NCBI GenBank assembly: GCA_964519665.1
Contig: CAZFIV010000022.1
Coordinates: 1-64,000, forward strand
Direction: 5' to 3'
DNA length: 64,000 bases
Source of the DNA: JANQQN01 sp964519665
GTDB taxonomy: Bacteria; Myxococcota; Kuafuiibacteriia; Kuafuiibacteriales; Kuafuiibacteriaceae
The translations under genes and the position numbers were made by a program. Below are positions 12,601 to 18,583 of the stretch, in pieces. Every line of letters starts with the position of its first letter. Position 1 is the first letter of the stretch. Below the pieces are notes generated by a model. It had not been told where the DNA came from, searched no databases, and saw nothing but the letters and a program-made list of their open reading frames with translations.

Positions 12601-13143
12601 AACTCGGCGGGCCGCCGACACGACGTCGACCCGGGTCGGGTCGCACTCGTAGGCGTAGCGAAGGGCCAACAAGGCCCGGTTCGCGTCGTCGAGACCGGGA
12701 TAGACCAAACCAGCCAGCCGCAGCAGCAGATCGGGCTTGTCCGACTGATCGGCAACCTCGATGGCTCGGTCGAGAAGGTCGGCCGCCTCGGCCAACCGAT
12801 CGCTCGCGACACACAACTCGATGAGCGCGGTGAGCGCGGCCGCATTGACCGGCTCGGTGGCGAGGACCCGCCGGACTCTGGATTCCGCTTGGCGGGGTGA
12901 CTCGAGGCGCTGCACCCAAAGCTGACCCGCCTCGAGCAGATACTGCCGCCCCGATTCGGGACTGGGCGCTCGAGCCACCGCGGAGTCATAGAGCGCTGCG
13001 AGGTCGGCCCATCGTTCCTCGGTCGCCAAGCGGGCCTTCACCCCAGCGAAGCGGTCAGGATCAACGAATCCGGCCGGGTCCAGGACCTCGGCAAGCTCGG
13101 AAGCCAATGGCGACGTAAAAGATGAAGCGTCCACTGAGGACAT
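673..13143 (-). CDS. Giant TPR-repeat protein, 4156 residues, GltI/AgmK-like
   Basis: A single uninterrupted frame of 4156 residues starting at ATG 13143. It is almost entirely helical repeats of TPR type with the recurring pattern A-x-x-A-Y-x-x-A-L-x-L-x-P-x-x-x-x-A-L, often in double units of about 70 residues with a linking W-x-x-L-x-x-x-L-E segment. No signal peptide is visible, so a cytoplasmic scaffold is likely. The last ~272 residues (about 3885-4156) stop following the repeat and form a distinct Arg-rich domain. Myxococcus GltI (AgmK) is a similarly huge cytoplasmic TPR protein of the gliding motility complex, encoded just before gltJ, and a zinc-ribbon gene follows here too. A barrel gene lies 185 bp upstream. 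Giant TPR proteins outside gliding also exist in this group, so the motility role is inferred from length and neighbours. Confidence 0.75.
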   Translation of the reverse strand: MSSVDASSFTSPLASELAEVLDPAGFVDPDRFAGVKARLATEERWADLAALYDSAVARAPSPESGRQYLLEAGQLWVQRLESPRQAESRVRRVLATEPVNAAALTALIELCVASDRLAEAADLLDRAIEVADQSDKPDLLLRLAGLVYPGLDDANRALLALRYAYECDPTRVDVVSAARRVFLAERRWSDAKRVLDDQAEVVGAPDAAAGEDEVPVGSASDAEPQDTVDMAGAPPDGEAGQAIRAIGDLADGYLELGLLLLPHATEHDLAEACLERARELGQEAALSRLDELAHLRQSWEEAAERLRSAGFESRDKEQAAQCYLQAAELVYAYGQDPVRADELIERCMLLMPGYPPALDFLESVHTGQGRLADLARRLNGMVAAVRDPRGKVEILMRVARLSESALSEGASTEAAKEARGAALNAYRRVLAIRPDHRRAVERSGALLVEEERFEEYAVVLETYLAATSDAYPQIRAHLELGRLYLQRLEDSERSRAHFEAVLTRDASNFVASRALRALYRDAGEHIAQLGVLRVLLTYAPDRGARLDMLHQMAEVARAVGPDERLSVLRQLFELDPARMRTDWATAAEQLQRYLPLAQSYATVAQISTGPAAVEMWLAAGRLYDERLPRPREAINAYREALKLDPRNDEARSALERLLGEQDDPEALIEVLLGRIDGAETTAERALLMARIGAVQDRDLGRTDEAATTFEAVLQLDPQHPAALANLDDLHRRLGHHEELEKILVRREAVAESDDDKSALMVRRARLLAGPLEKTDEAASVFLELLARVPDDPQVIEGLAGLIARNVQPLAIARALEPIYSQRGQYGPQVDMLARLAEYEDSVEARTSAARRAAQIAETRLNDPGRAFELVAEGLRQAPDHEALLPALIRLGRETGIPEASAEVLASLTAAEQRPEVVAALAYRLGELREDPLGDPEGAIEAYRGALDADAQHGQALAALERLLGQSERYQELAELLKTRLHGTQDPAAKIQYGLALANLQDSRLDEPAQAADTLRSLLAEAPTEGAILGRLAELLERSQQWRELVQVLDRLRDSSEDPDVRVSVESKAGVVLAQHLADSPAAIERYRAALGLRPDHPPAIRGLEALLDDEEHRGAAGAILAPVYEASGDPAATVRALQAQLSAVREPETRRALFLRVVRITADELDDPGTAFEVLTRAFQEGLVAHDALQQLADLAALAHRSKELAQVYEYAVEQSPDDTELLRALARLYDGAAGAPARAKDTWQRLVDRDPSDLEALEALERLTAAGDRPEALAVVLVARAEAADDPETAVKFFKRAAAVFEQTAEDIPQALKVLERARELRPDDRSIWQELGRYYRLTDRKADLRDAMVAEVSLIEAPLERARVSVALAEVYLELGDDQGAIETYRGALEAQPDHVGARTGLEALLDGAHAKEAAEALEPVYRRVGDWARLVETYETMVDRAAEPSERVERLVAIRSIYEERLGRPDQAFRAATRAFVEAPEQAETLEALERLGIACGQVEDMMVRLQKRADALPAQHPARAALRAKLAGYAENKLGDRRRAIAIWEQAYNDQPSAREPLLELDRLYAQDGDAREQVGVQKRLATLADDAKARADHLVSAAAILEGRLGDRASAAFEYEQVLQQLPGHPRALEQLEQLYNESRAYHDLARVLEAAARHRSGLRRAESLFKLAQLRHRLIEDPRGAVTAYGEVLDMDPASAEDFFDKAVHGLNDLMNTAKDTLPELAAEAGQRLEIHWAERGETTKLVAAKEAQIAGTIDRPLRKRLLLEVAGLYERELQKPEMAFMGLARAFALFPNDSDLAEALGRLAEASGTEEELADVYGQAVPSISDPALALRLARRAASIYDHRLDRPEAAIPLYNRVLGLSVDDPEALEALERLYQRTENAAGLLTVYRGLLRRAGDDAETSEPLWRRLAEVADTTDDDTTFEAYRALLERKPDDLTLLRKMAALCERTRRLEDLWKALEREAEVVEGDERAQVFLRMGSLARNDLHDDVQAVMAFSKALEVRPEDPGAIAGLAAVLRDEGPARPLAAAALAPVYRASGAFEQYITCLEIQAGAAAASADKKRLFLEITDVYEARLGRPERAFTWGCRALHEDLTDGSVRARVERLAERTDLMEDLVGFYLDELDGLRSPDLALALRRRVAEVYDLHLEQPGRAIEEYNQVLDMAPGDAEALLALERLLPQAGEFGSLGDVYRRRIAQSGSDEERVRLLGQFAELQATQLGDRPGAIASLRRSVELKPDDVSALRLMAELCDAEDRTTELADVLERLVEVARADTSEGRDARVRLAQVNAGRGDLGAAEQLLRAVVAESPSHPGALEFLQERFEDAVAEDDPDTAERFGELLSDALRAIEAWPDLISVLRVRAGLRGGRPIDRVGLNREAAQLYRDQLGQPELAFQAFSQVLRDAPGLEDVRSELEALGEQLGQHEALAEALKEAREQAPDPEVRTELDRRIARIVTERMRDPELAARWWQIVLADAPRDAEALANLDSLFTDLGRWAGLTDVLERRAELVEEDADAQFELLVRLASIWDEWLGEREESVRWYQRARALRPDDPTVLSALGRLIDSETHPQALFEVLESLSEQLTDVPSRVRLWARMAKLVDERLDRPEDAVHWWTQVRRVDPNHPEALEALERLFERTQQWTELADLLESQLTDAKDERTMLRIQRRLGLVRGTRLGSLEEAVSAWTEILKRNPNDVEAVEALCQIFRESGRWTDLVAGLRKLIPLQTSSAGVKEIRFELAEVFLTKLDSRDEAIESAKRVLDVGPHTVTELKRLEEIFVATGAYGEAVKVMNARAAYAETRGQRIEILFDIARVFEEQIGRRAGAVAAYEQVLDLEPSSVKAYEALAAAYESHGDYRKLGELYNRRLQVTEVPEERRRLLFSIIQIQEKWLGQPELAFTVACRAFGEDGADAEAQAIAERLADETDNWDLLAEVYEEQVDLVPATRAVELRRRLAEIRLDRLGELEEAERQFRIVLSMRADDEVARDRLIALYTQQERWSALVDQLSDRVDLSADVEEKKRLLRQIAQLHEVHRFDHESAVAALQRVLDLDPDDGLAASELARIFRSQDQWQPLLYILERRLERVQTLEEQLDLRTEIGGVWAQGLRDIPRAIEAYRDALELDERYAPALAALEQLLTQEERWGELVDNYERQAASAQSDAESISLLTKIATIHEERFRDLNNASRTLIRILELDPEHRPTLMALTRVWREAGEWSSLIEALERQIELTLDPVQQVPLLRQVGEVHLRQLEQVDQAEEAFNRALAADPNDTASLHAMGDLYERHGNWFQALEMLRREAELRGNEPTAVHLYYRSGKISEDMLSDRSAARAAYERALELDGTYTPAIRALRLMLAADGQHTEAIQLQAQEARHTPEPAAQAELYWDAAEAALREFDDVAQALRLLDKALEAHPESLPALRLAGDLLFSEERWVEAESVLERLSEVLHARDEHAELGRTYYRLAYISEKLEADQRALERYLAAYELEATYLPTLEGLAASLLRAERWSDAMRIFHTILLQHRSSLTDAEVVDLYCQIGELALRLGQTDRAKTSFSKALELDRRHAPTLRALARLAEEEAAWEEAYDYRERLIAALDGHERFEALIKQAELCEEYIREPYRAIDAYIEARRIKPLDVPTLRALARLFQETSQVPRQVQALEELAAALDDQVQRRGALVQLAEVHFRQRRDPLSAVKVLNQALDLDPMYIDAFQRIEQILFETRNWKVLEENYLRMIRRIPKDQRKARLVLWKSLGDLYSKALKNEDGARTAYEVVLSRLDPEAHDIALKLAGIYGKREESAPQAISLYQRVLPFVDDPAEPARRLFELYHAVDQLDRAFCALAALILMRAATEEEAKAYALLLKRTTSEPQRAITDSMWRGQVIHPLCRNALSDVLSVVYRGAPNLFDDAIKGLSLNRRKERVDLSKGRRGRAALGYFSVWQRLSGAMAVGEMEHYHRPGSTQAPRFYPGSQPVLFAGALHEVFKWTSTRQVAWTLGRQMAAARPELAIVRALPPEEVAALIEGAIRIFAPQGSGVDHTLDPRLVETWRLRIQRGLPDRALRALREPVAACVHKKDMKRLSRFLEGAEHSASRAAMLMCGDVVAAEQGLGESDHLVGVSFRGRVRQLMLFVLSEEHFLLRENLGLAIAR

Positions 13144-13328
13144 CGGAATCGGACCTTATCCGCGCCCCCGATTCGCCTCAAGGCGACAAGTGGCGTGCCC
13201 GCGATAAGCGAGTCTGGCTCGACATCGCAGGTATTCGGCGATGAAACATACGCACCCGGATTTCGATGGGAGTTTGACAGCCGTGCGCCAGCGCAGCGCC
13301 GTCGACAAGGCGAAATCGTGGCAGAGGG

Positions 13329-14036
13329 TCAGAATGTGTATTTGAGCGTTGGGGTCACCGTCACCCCTACCGCTAACCCCGGCGCGGTCACAATCAACAC
13401 GCCCCCGTGGATGCCGATGGCGAAGTGCCGCAGCTTGGTGAAACGCTCGAAACCCGCAGTAACCCCGACCACCGGGCCGTTCCCACCGTAGTCGACACCA
13501 TCGATCTGATTCGGCAAGGCCCATCCGAAGCCGACGTCGGCCCGCACCCACACGTAGTTACGTTCGGTCGTGAAGACCGCAAGCTGGGCCCGCATGGTGG
13601 GCATCACGTAAAGCAGGTCTCCGATCGGAGCGGCTTCGGCGTCGTCGATCGGTAGCGGGTCGTCGCCGAGATCGACCTCTCCCGCCCAGGCCATCGCCCC
13701 CAGGCCGAGATTGAAGATCGGCAAAATGTCATAGCCTGCGTAAATTCCTAGCAATGGGCCCGGACCATACCGCTGCCCGTCGATCTCGGTGACGAACCCC
13801 GCCATTCCGACATCCGCCGCCAAGAACCAACCGCGCTCGACGGCTTGGAAGAAGGTAGCCTCCGGAGGCATCGGATCCTCCCCCGCCTGAGCCCACACCG
13901 GCGCCGGTATCACCGTCAACGCCCCCGCGCCGACCAGCATGGCCAGCGTCCACTCGATGGCACGAAGGGGCTCCCGCCGCGACGAGGAGATCGAGGGTAC
14001 GCGATCTTTCGCGGTCGAGCCTACGGGCTTCGGCAT
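13329..14036 (-). CDS. Outer-membrane beta-barrel protein, CglE/GltH-like
   Basis: About 235 residues. The longest frame starts at 14105 but would overlap the upstream cyclase gene by 38 bp; ATG at 14036 avoids this and has GAGG about 10 bp upstream, so it is preferred. A hydrophobic stretch ends in PAPVWAQA, a good signal-peptidase site. The mature part alternates polar and hydrophobic residues in Gly-rich strands and ends in LKYTF, the C-terminal Phe signature of outer-membrane barrels recognised by the Bam complex. Size suggests an 8-strand barrel. Small barrels GltA, GltB, GltH and CglE belong to the Myxococcus gliding apparatus, and gltH lies in the gltI/gltJ cluster, so a motility role is plausible. 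The barrel is well supported; the specific homologue is not. Confidence 0.65.
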   Translation of the reverse strand: MPKPVGSTAKDRVPSISSSRREPLRAIEWTLAMLVGAGALTVIPAPVWAQAGEDPMPPEATFFQAVERGWFLAADVGMAGFVTEIDGQRYGPGPLLGIYAGYDILPIFNLGLGAMAWAGEVDLGDDPLPIDDAEAAPIGDLLYVMPTMRAQLAVFTTERNYVWVRADVGFGWALPNQIDGVDYGGNGPVVGVTAGFERFTKLRHFAIGIHGGVLIVTAPGLAVGVTVTPTLKYTF

Positions 14037-14067
14037 ACCGGTAGCCTCGGGCCTTGTCGGAAGACGG

Positions 14068-14739
14068 TCAACGATCGGGCACCGGCTCTTCGAGTCTAAT
14101 CGCATGGTGGGCCAGCGTCACGCCGCCGACCTCGACCGATCGGGCTTCGGGTCCCGTGAATCCATCGAAGTCTAGCTTCGCGTGTTGCAGCCTCCGGAAA
14201 GCCTCCGGCCCAATGAGAATTTCCCCAGGCTCGGCGATATCTTCCCCGAGTTTGAAGGCCACGTTGACGGCGTCACCGAACGCGTCGTCGTCGAGGCGAA
14301 GCACCCGCCCGAACTCGACTCCGATACCCATTCGCCAGCGGTCATCGGCGGGACGACCTCGATTGTCTTCGATACTCTTGGTCTGCATCGACATCGCGGC
14401 CTCCACCGCCGACACCGCGTCGTTGAACATCACGATCAAATCATCGGCTTCGTGCTTCATCAGCCAGCCAGCATAGGCTTTCACGATTGGCTGGCAGGCG
14501 ACGTCGCAGCGGCGAAAGACCTGCAAGAAGTGCAGGATCCCATGCCTCTTCGTCTGCTTGGTGAAGCCCGAGAGGTCGGTGACGAGAATCGCCGCCTCGA
14601 TGCCGCGCTCGGCCCAGACCTGTTCGTCGAAGGCGGTTCGGCTTTGCGGGTCGTCGCCCCGCCGATCGAGGGCCTCCAAGAGCGAGCGGGTCGTCGTGAT
14701 CTTCACGCTCCATGCTTGCCACGACTGCCGCGCCAACAC
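14068..14739 (-). CDS. Class III adenylate/guanylate cyclase-domain protein
   Basis: 223 residues with a single cyclase homology domain (about 47-215) and no sensor or membrane part. The first metal Asp sits in VTDLSGF (D55), the second in HEADDLIVMF (D99 or D100), and the FGDAVNVAFKLGE segment (about 154-166) matches the strand that carries the transition-state Asn and Arg. N159 is present, but the usual Arg four positions later is Lys (K163), so activity may be altered. The product would be cAMP or cGMP from ATP or GTP if active. The start is GTG at 14739. It ends 31 bp before the outer-membrane barrel gene, so co-transcription with the motility-like genes is likely. Confidence 0.72.
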   Translation of the reverse strand: MLARQSWQAWSVKITTTRSLLEALDRRGDDPQSRTAFDEQVWAERGIEAAILVTDLSGFTKQTKRHGILHFLQVFRRCDVACQPIVKAYAGWLMKHEADDLIVMFNDAVSAVEAAMSMQTKSIEDNRGRPADDRWRMGIGVEFGRVLRLDDDAFGDAVNVAFKLGEDIAEPGEILIGPEAFRRLQHAKLDFDGFTGPEARSVEVGGVTLAHHAIRLEEPVPDR

Positions 14740-14806
14740 CAGCCGCTCCCGGGGGCTCGGGTGCGGGTTGTGGAGCGGGATCGGGCACTGGATAGGCCCG
14801 GGGCGC

Positions 14807-15904
14807 TCACGTGGCCGGCCGAGCCCCGTGAGCGCCGGCCCGAAAGCGGGTCCATGTACCCACCTCGGCCGGCCCGTGCACTGCCCACAATGTGCCCTCT
14901 TCGGGCGACATCAAGACCGCCCCATTGGTGCTGATCCCCCCGAAATCATGTCGACTGATCGCGTTCTCGCCGCCATGGGCGTCACCGAGCGCGGCCCGGA
15001 GGTCGGCGGCGGTCAGAGGACGCTCGGCGGCCGTGAGTAGCTCCGTCAATCTCGCTTGCCGCGCGTGGGTCGATGCGACAGGGGTCCCGGTGACCTCGAG
15101 CGAGCGATGGCGTTCGTCGAGAAAGTGGTTGCAGTGAACGTAGGCGCCCTCCCGGAAGTCCACGGTGGCGTGCCGGGTCGCCGTACATTCGATCGCCCAC
15201 GCGTCGCTGCGGTCGACGGCGTAGTAGTAGTGCGCCCCCGTCCGGGGGGCCTCTTCGATAACCGTCCTCGCTTCGGCCGCCGTGGGTGCGTTCAACGCCT
15301 TGTGGATGACATCGAGGTATCCGACGCCAAACCGCGCGTCGTAAGATCGAAGATTGGTGGTGCCGACGGCGACCCCGTACGCGTTGAGCCCGATCAGGCT
15401 CAAGCATCCGGTGGTCGTGAGACAGACCGTCTCCGGGCCTGCGCTGGGCGTCCGCCGCACCATGATGACGAAGGGTTTGTTGTCGGTGCCCAGATCCCAG
15501 GTCTGCCCGCAGTAGCGCCGAGAGCCCTCCGTTCGGTCGCCCATCACGATGAACGAAGAGCAGCCGAGCCCGTCGGGGGCGCCGAGGTCGGCGAACGCGG
15601 CCAAGTCGCGAAGATCGGTCAGCGCGTTCATCGCCCAGACCTGTACGGGTGTCAGGTTGGCGCCTTCCGCAATGCCCACCAGCTCTTCGAAGCCGTCGGG
15701 ATGAAAACCTCGAACGACCGGCAAGCACCGCTCGCTCAGCGACAATATCCCTGCTTCGTCAAGAGAGCGGCCACCGTAGGTCCTCGCTTGCTCGATCGCG
15801 TTGGCGATCCGCGCTGCGTAGAGCCCGTGAATATGTTGTCGAACGGACTCACCGTGAGCGATGCCCATCTCACGCGGCGTCCCGGCCAGCTCCAACGTTC
15901 GCAC
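14807..15904 (-). CDS. C45-family autoproteolytic acyltransferase/hydrolase (isopenicillin-N acyltransferase-like)
   Basis: 365 residues, GTG start at 15904. It has the N-terminal nucleophile fold layout of the acyl-CoA:6-aminopenicillanate acyltransferase family: an alpha-rich pro-segment of about 114 residues (with G-x-x-HGE near residues 14-19) followed by GCSSF, where C115 would become the new N-terminus and nucleophile after self-cleavage. Downstream segments such as GQTWDLGTDNKP (about 138-149) and GLNAYGVAVGTTNL fit the family core. Relatives hydrolyse or transfer acyl groups on amides, for example penicillins, N-acyl-amino acids and bile-salt-like substrates; the substrate here cannot be read. 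No signal peptide. It precedes the cyclase gene by 67 bp on the same strand. Confidence 0.8.
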   Translation of the reverse strand: MRTLELAGTPREMGIAHGESVRQHIHGLYAARIANAIEQARTYGGRSLDEAGILSLSERCLPVVRGFHPDGFEELVGIAEGANLTPVQVWAMNALTDLRDLAAFADLGAPDGLGCSSFIVMGDRTEGSRRYCGQTWDLGTDNKPFVIMVRRTPSAGPETVCLTTTGCLSLIGLNAYGVAVGTTNLRSYDARFGVGYLDVIHKALNAPTAAEARTVIEEAPRTGAHYYYAVDRSDAWAIECTATRHATVDFREGAYVHCNHFLDERHRSLEVTGTPVASTHARQARLTELLTAAERPLTAADLRAALGDAHGGENAISRHDFGGISTNGAVLMSPEEGTLWAVHGPAEVGTWTRFRAGAHGARPAT

Positions 15905-15929
15905 TCGTTCATCGTACCCCGGCCGGGGC

Positions 15930-18389
15930 CTAAAACGAATTGCCGATGCTGAACTCGAACAGCGGACCGTCAGGATCCGTGGGGCGCCGGGTCAGCGGGA
16001 TGCCCCATTCGAATCGGAGCGGCCCGATCGGCGAGAACCACCGGAAACCAAAGCCGACCGACCAGAACAGACCGAGCGGGAGCGTCTGGGGTCTGAACAG
16101 CGAGGGGTCATCGGGCAGCCGCTGCGGCTCCCGGAACGTGTTGCCGAGATAGAAGAAGTTCTCTTCTTCTCCGTAGACGTTACCGGCATCCAGAAACAGC
16201 ACCCCTTTGATGCCGACCTGCTGAAAAATCGGGAACTCGATCTCGAAGTTGGCCAAGAACTCTTTATTTCCCCCCTCGACGAAAGCGAAGCTCCGGCTGA
16301 AGGGGTCGAGACGTTCGACCCCCTGATCGTTGAGCGTCGCCCGACGTTCGGGACCGATCGTGAACGGCAGATACCCCCGCAGCGACTGAATGCCACCCAG
16401 CACGAACTTTTCGCTCGGTGAAAGGCCCTGCTCGGCGTCAGACTGCAGAAAACCTGCCCGCAACGATACGCGGCCTACGAAGCGCCAAAAGAGCGGGCGG
16501 TAAAAGCGAGAATTCCATCGGTACCGCTGGAACGCACGGTTCTCGGTGGCTCCGAAGGCCGGCGCGGACAGCTCCGCCGACAGCTGGTGGAACATCCCGT
16601 TGGTCGGGAACAACCGGTTATTTCGGCTGTCGTAGCTCAGCGTGGCCCGCAGCGACGAAATGCGACCTCGGTTGTTGAGAGAGGCGAGCGCCGGCTGGTC
16701 GAACAACCCGGCGTTCGGCTCACTCTGCACGAACTCCAGCGAGTACGTCAGGAACACCCGAAAGAAGTCGGCCACGAGGGGAAGCGGACGACCGACCGTG
16801 ATCGAGCCGCCCGTGGCCGTCCGCTGAAACGACCGGAACTGAGTCTGGGTGTTGAAGATGTTCAGGTTGAGAGTCCACCGGGAGTCGAACAGGTACGGTT
16901 CGCTGAACTGCAGCTGAAATAGCTGCCGGAGGCTAGACAACTGGGCCGACAAAGATATCGTCTGTCCGCGCCCCAGGAAGTTCTGCTGCGCGATCTGGGC
17001 GGTTGCGATGAAGTTCTCAGCCGATGAGAAGCCCGCGCCGATCTGGAAAGTACCCGTCGCCTTCTCTTTGATCTCGACGTCGGCGATCTGAAGATTGTCT
17101 GCCGACCCACGCCGGGTCTTGATATCGACGCTTTCGAAGAAACCGAGCGCCATCACCCGCTGCTGTGAGAACTCGCGAAGCGACGCGCTCGTCAGCTCAC
17201 CTTCGTAGATACGAAGCTCCCGCCGGATGACTTTATCGCGAGTCTTGCTGTTTCCGACGATGTTGATCCGTTCGTAATAGACCTTCTCGCCCTTATCGAC
17301 TTCGAACGACAGCTTGATCGTTCGCTCGTCGGCGTTGATCGAGGTGAGCGGAGCGATGTTGGCGTACGCGTAGCCTTCGTCTTCGAAACGTTTCTTGAGG
17401 CGACCGAGGTCGGTCTGCAGCTGACTTCGGTTGAAAACCTCGCCTTCCTTGATGAGGACCAAGTCTGCCAGGTCGATGCCCGAGTCCGGCGTGTCGCCGC
17501 TGAAGCCGATCGAGCCGACCGAGTACTGCTCGCCTTCGACGATCCGGATGGTGATGTAGATGTATTTCCGGTCCGGGGAGATCTCGACGTCCGGAGTGTC
17601 GATCTTGACGTTGATATAGCCGTTGTCGAAGTAGTGGCTCTGAATCCGAAACATATCGACCTGAAAAGCGTCTTTGCGATAGGTTCCGGCCTGGGTCAGG
17701 AACGACAGCAAGTTGCCTTCCTGCGTGATCAAACCCGTCTTGAGGAGCGAGTCGGGCAGATTCCGATTGCCGACGAAGCGAATGGTCCGCACTTCGACCT
17801 TCGCGTTTTCCAGCATCTTGAATACGACCTCGACCTGGTTGTCGGCGGTGGGGCGGATCTCGTAATCGACCTCGGCGAGGTAAAAGCCCTTCTCGTTGTA
17901 GAGGTCTTGAATCTTCTGGACGTTCTTCTTGACCTTCGAGTCGCTCAAAATGGTGAAGGGCCGTAGGTCCACCACCTCCTTGATATCGTCGGTCGAGATG
18001 TCGTCGTTGCCCTCGTACACGACCCTTCGAATCGCGGGCTTCTCGGTCAACACGTAGATGAGCTTGATGCCGCCCTCGACGTCCTCCTTGTACAGCTGAA
18101 CATTCGAAAAGTAGCCGGTTCCGTACACGGCCCGGATATCGTCGGCGACCGCTTCCCGCCGCAGCGGCTTACCCGTCCGGTTGGCGAGCACGATGCTGAC
18201 GGCGGCGGCCTCGACTCGCTTGAGCCCCTCGAACTCGATCTCTCGAATGACGGGCGCATCCTCCTGCGCCTGAGCCCGCCGCGGCGCCGTGAGGATCGGA
18301 CCAACCGTTGCGCTCGCCGCCAGCCCGGCCACGACAATGAGGTGAAGGCCGCGCGGATTGATTTGCGGAAACCGTGATCGTCCGCTCAT
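15930..18389 (-). CDS. bamA: Outer-membrane protein assembly factor BamA
   Basis: About 819 residues from ATG 18389; a GTG nine codons upstream is possible but the ATG gives a better signal peptide ending near RAQA. The N-terminal half carries serial POTRA domains (first begins VIREIEFEGLKRVEAAAV), and the C-terminal half is a 16-strand Omp85 barrel with the loop-6 SLRGYLPF motif, corresponding to the VRGF/Y motif, and a terminal Phe (FEFSIGNSF). It inserts and folds beta-barrel proteins in the outer membrane. Length matches the usual ~800 residues. It lies downstream of clpB, separated by a likely terminator. BamA here would serve the outer-membrane barrel and caspase-barrel proteins encoded elsewhere in the window. 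Confidence 0.95.
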   Translation of the reverse strand: MSGRSRFPQINPRGLHLIVVAGLAASATVGPILTAPRRAQAQEDAPVIREIEFEGLKRVEAAAVSIVLANRTGKPLRREAVADDIRAVYGTGYFSNVQLYKEDVEGGIKLIYVLTEKPAIRRVVYEGNDDISTDDIKEVVDLRPFTILSDSKVKKNVQKIQDLYNEKGFYLAEVDYEIRPTADNQVEVVFKMLENAKVEVRTIRFVGNRNLPDSLLKTGLITQEGNLLSFLTQAGTYRKDAFQVDMFRIQSHYFDNGYINVKIDTPDVEISPDRKYIYITIRIVEGEQYSVGSIGFSGDTPDSGIDLADLVLIKEGEVFNRSQLQTDLGRLKKRFEDEGYAYANIAPLTSINADERTIKLSFEVDKGEKVYYERINIVGNSKTRDKVIRRELRIYEGELTSASLREFSQQRVMALGFFESVDIKTRRGSADNLQIADVEIKEKATGTFQIGAGFSSAENFIATAQIAQQNFLGRGQTISLSAQLSSLRQLFQLQFSEPYLFDSRWTLNLNIFNTQTQFRSFQRTATGGSITVGRPLPLVADFFRVFLTYSLEFVQSEPNAGLFDQPALASLNNRGRISSLRATLSYDSRNNRLFPTNGMFHQLSAELSAPAFGATENRAFQRYRWNSRFYRPLFWRFVGRVSLRAGFLQSDAEQGLSPSEKFVLGGIQSLRGYLPFTIGPERRATLNDQGVERLDPFSRSFAFVEGGNKEFLANFEIEFPIFQQVGIKGVLFLDAGNVYGEEENFFYLGNTFREPQRLPDDPSLFRPQTLPLGLFWSVGFGFRWFSPIGPLRFEWGIPLTRRPTDPDGPLFEFSIGNSF

Positions 18390-18527
18390 AGGCGTACATT
18401 GCGGGCCTCGGAGCACACTTACCCCGAGCCTGCGCCGGGCCGGCTATAACAAGAAGACTCGGAAAAGACACGGAAAATACTGAAACCGAGACCGGGATCA
18501 CTCCGGCGTTGGCATGCCGGGAAAGGC

Positions 18528-18552
18528 CCCGCGCCGCGCTGCGCGGCGCGGG
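18528..18552 (-). terminator. GC-rich hairpin after clpB
   Basis: A perfect inverted repeat of 12 bp arms around a single central base (18528-18539 with 18541-18552), followed on the minus strand by CCTTTCCC. It lies 32 bp past the clpB stop and about 140 bp before bamA, as expected for an intrinsic terminator, though the T-run is short. Confidence 0.5.
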
Positions 18553-18583
18553 TTTACCTCTAGAAGAGAATATGTCGGAATGA

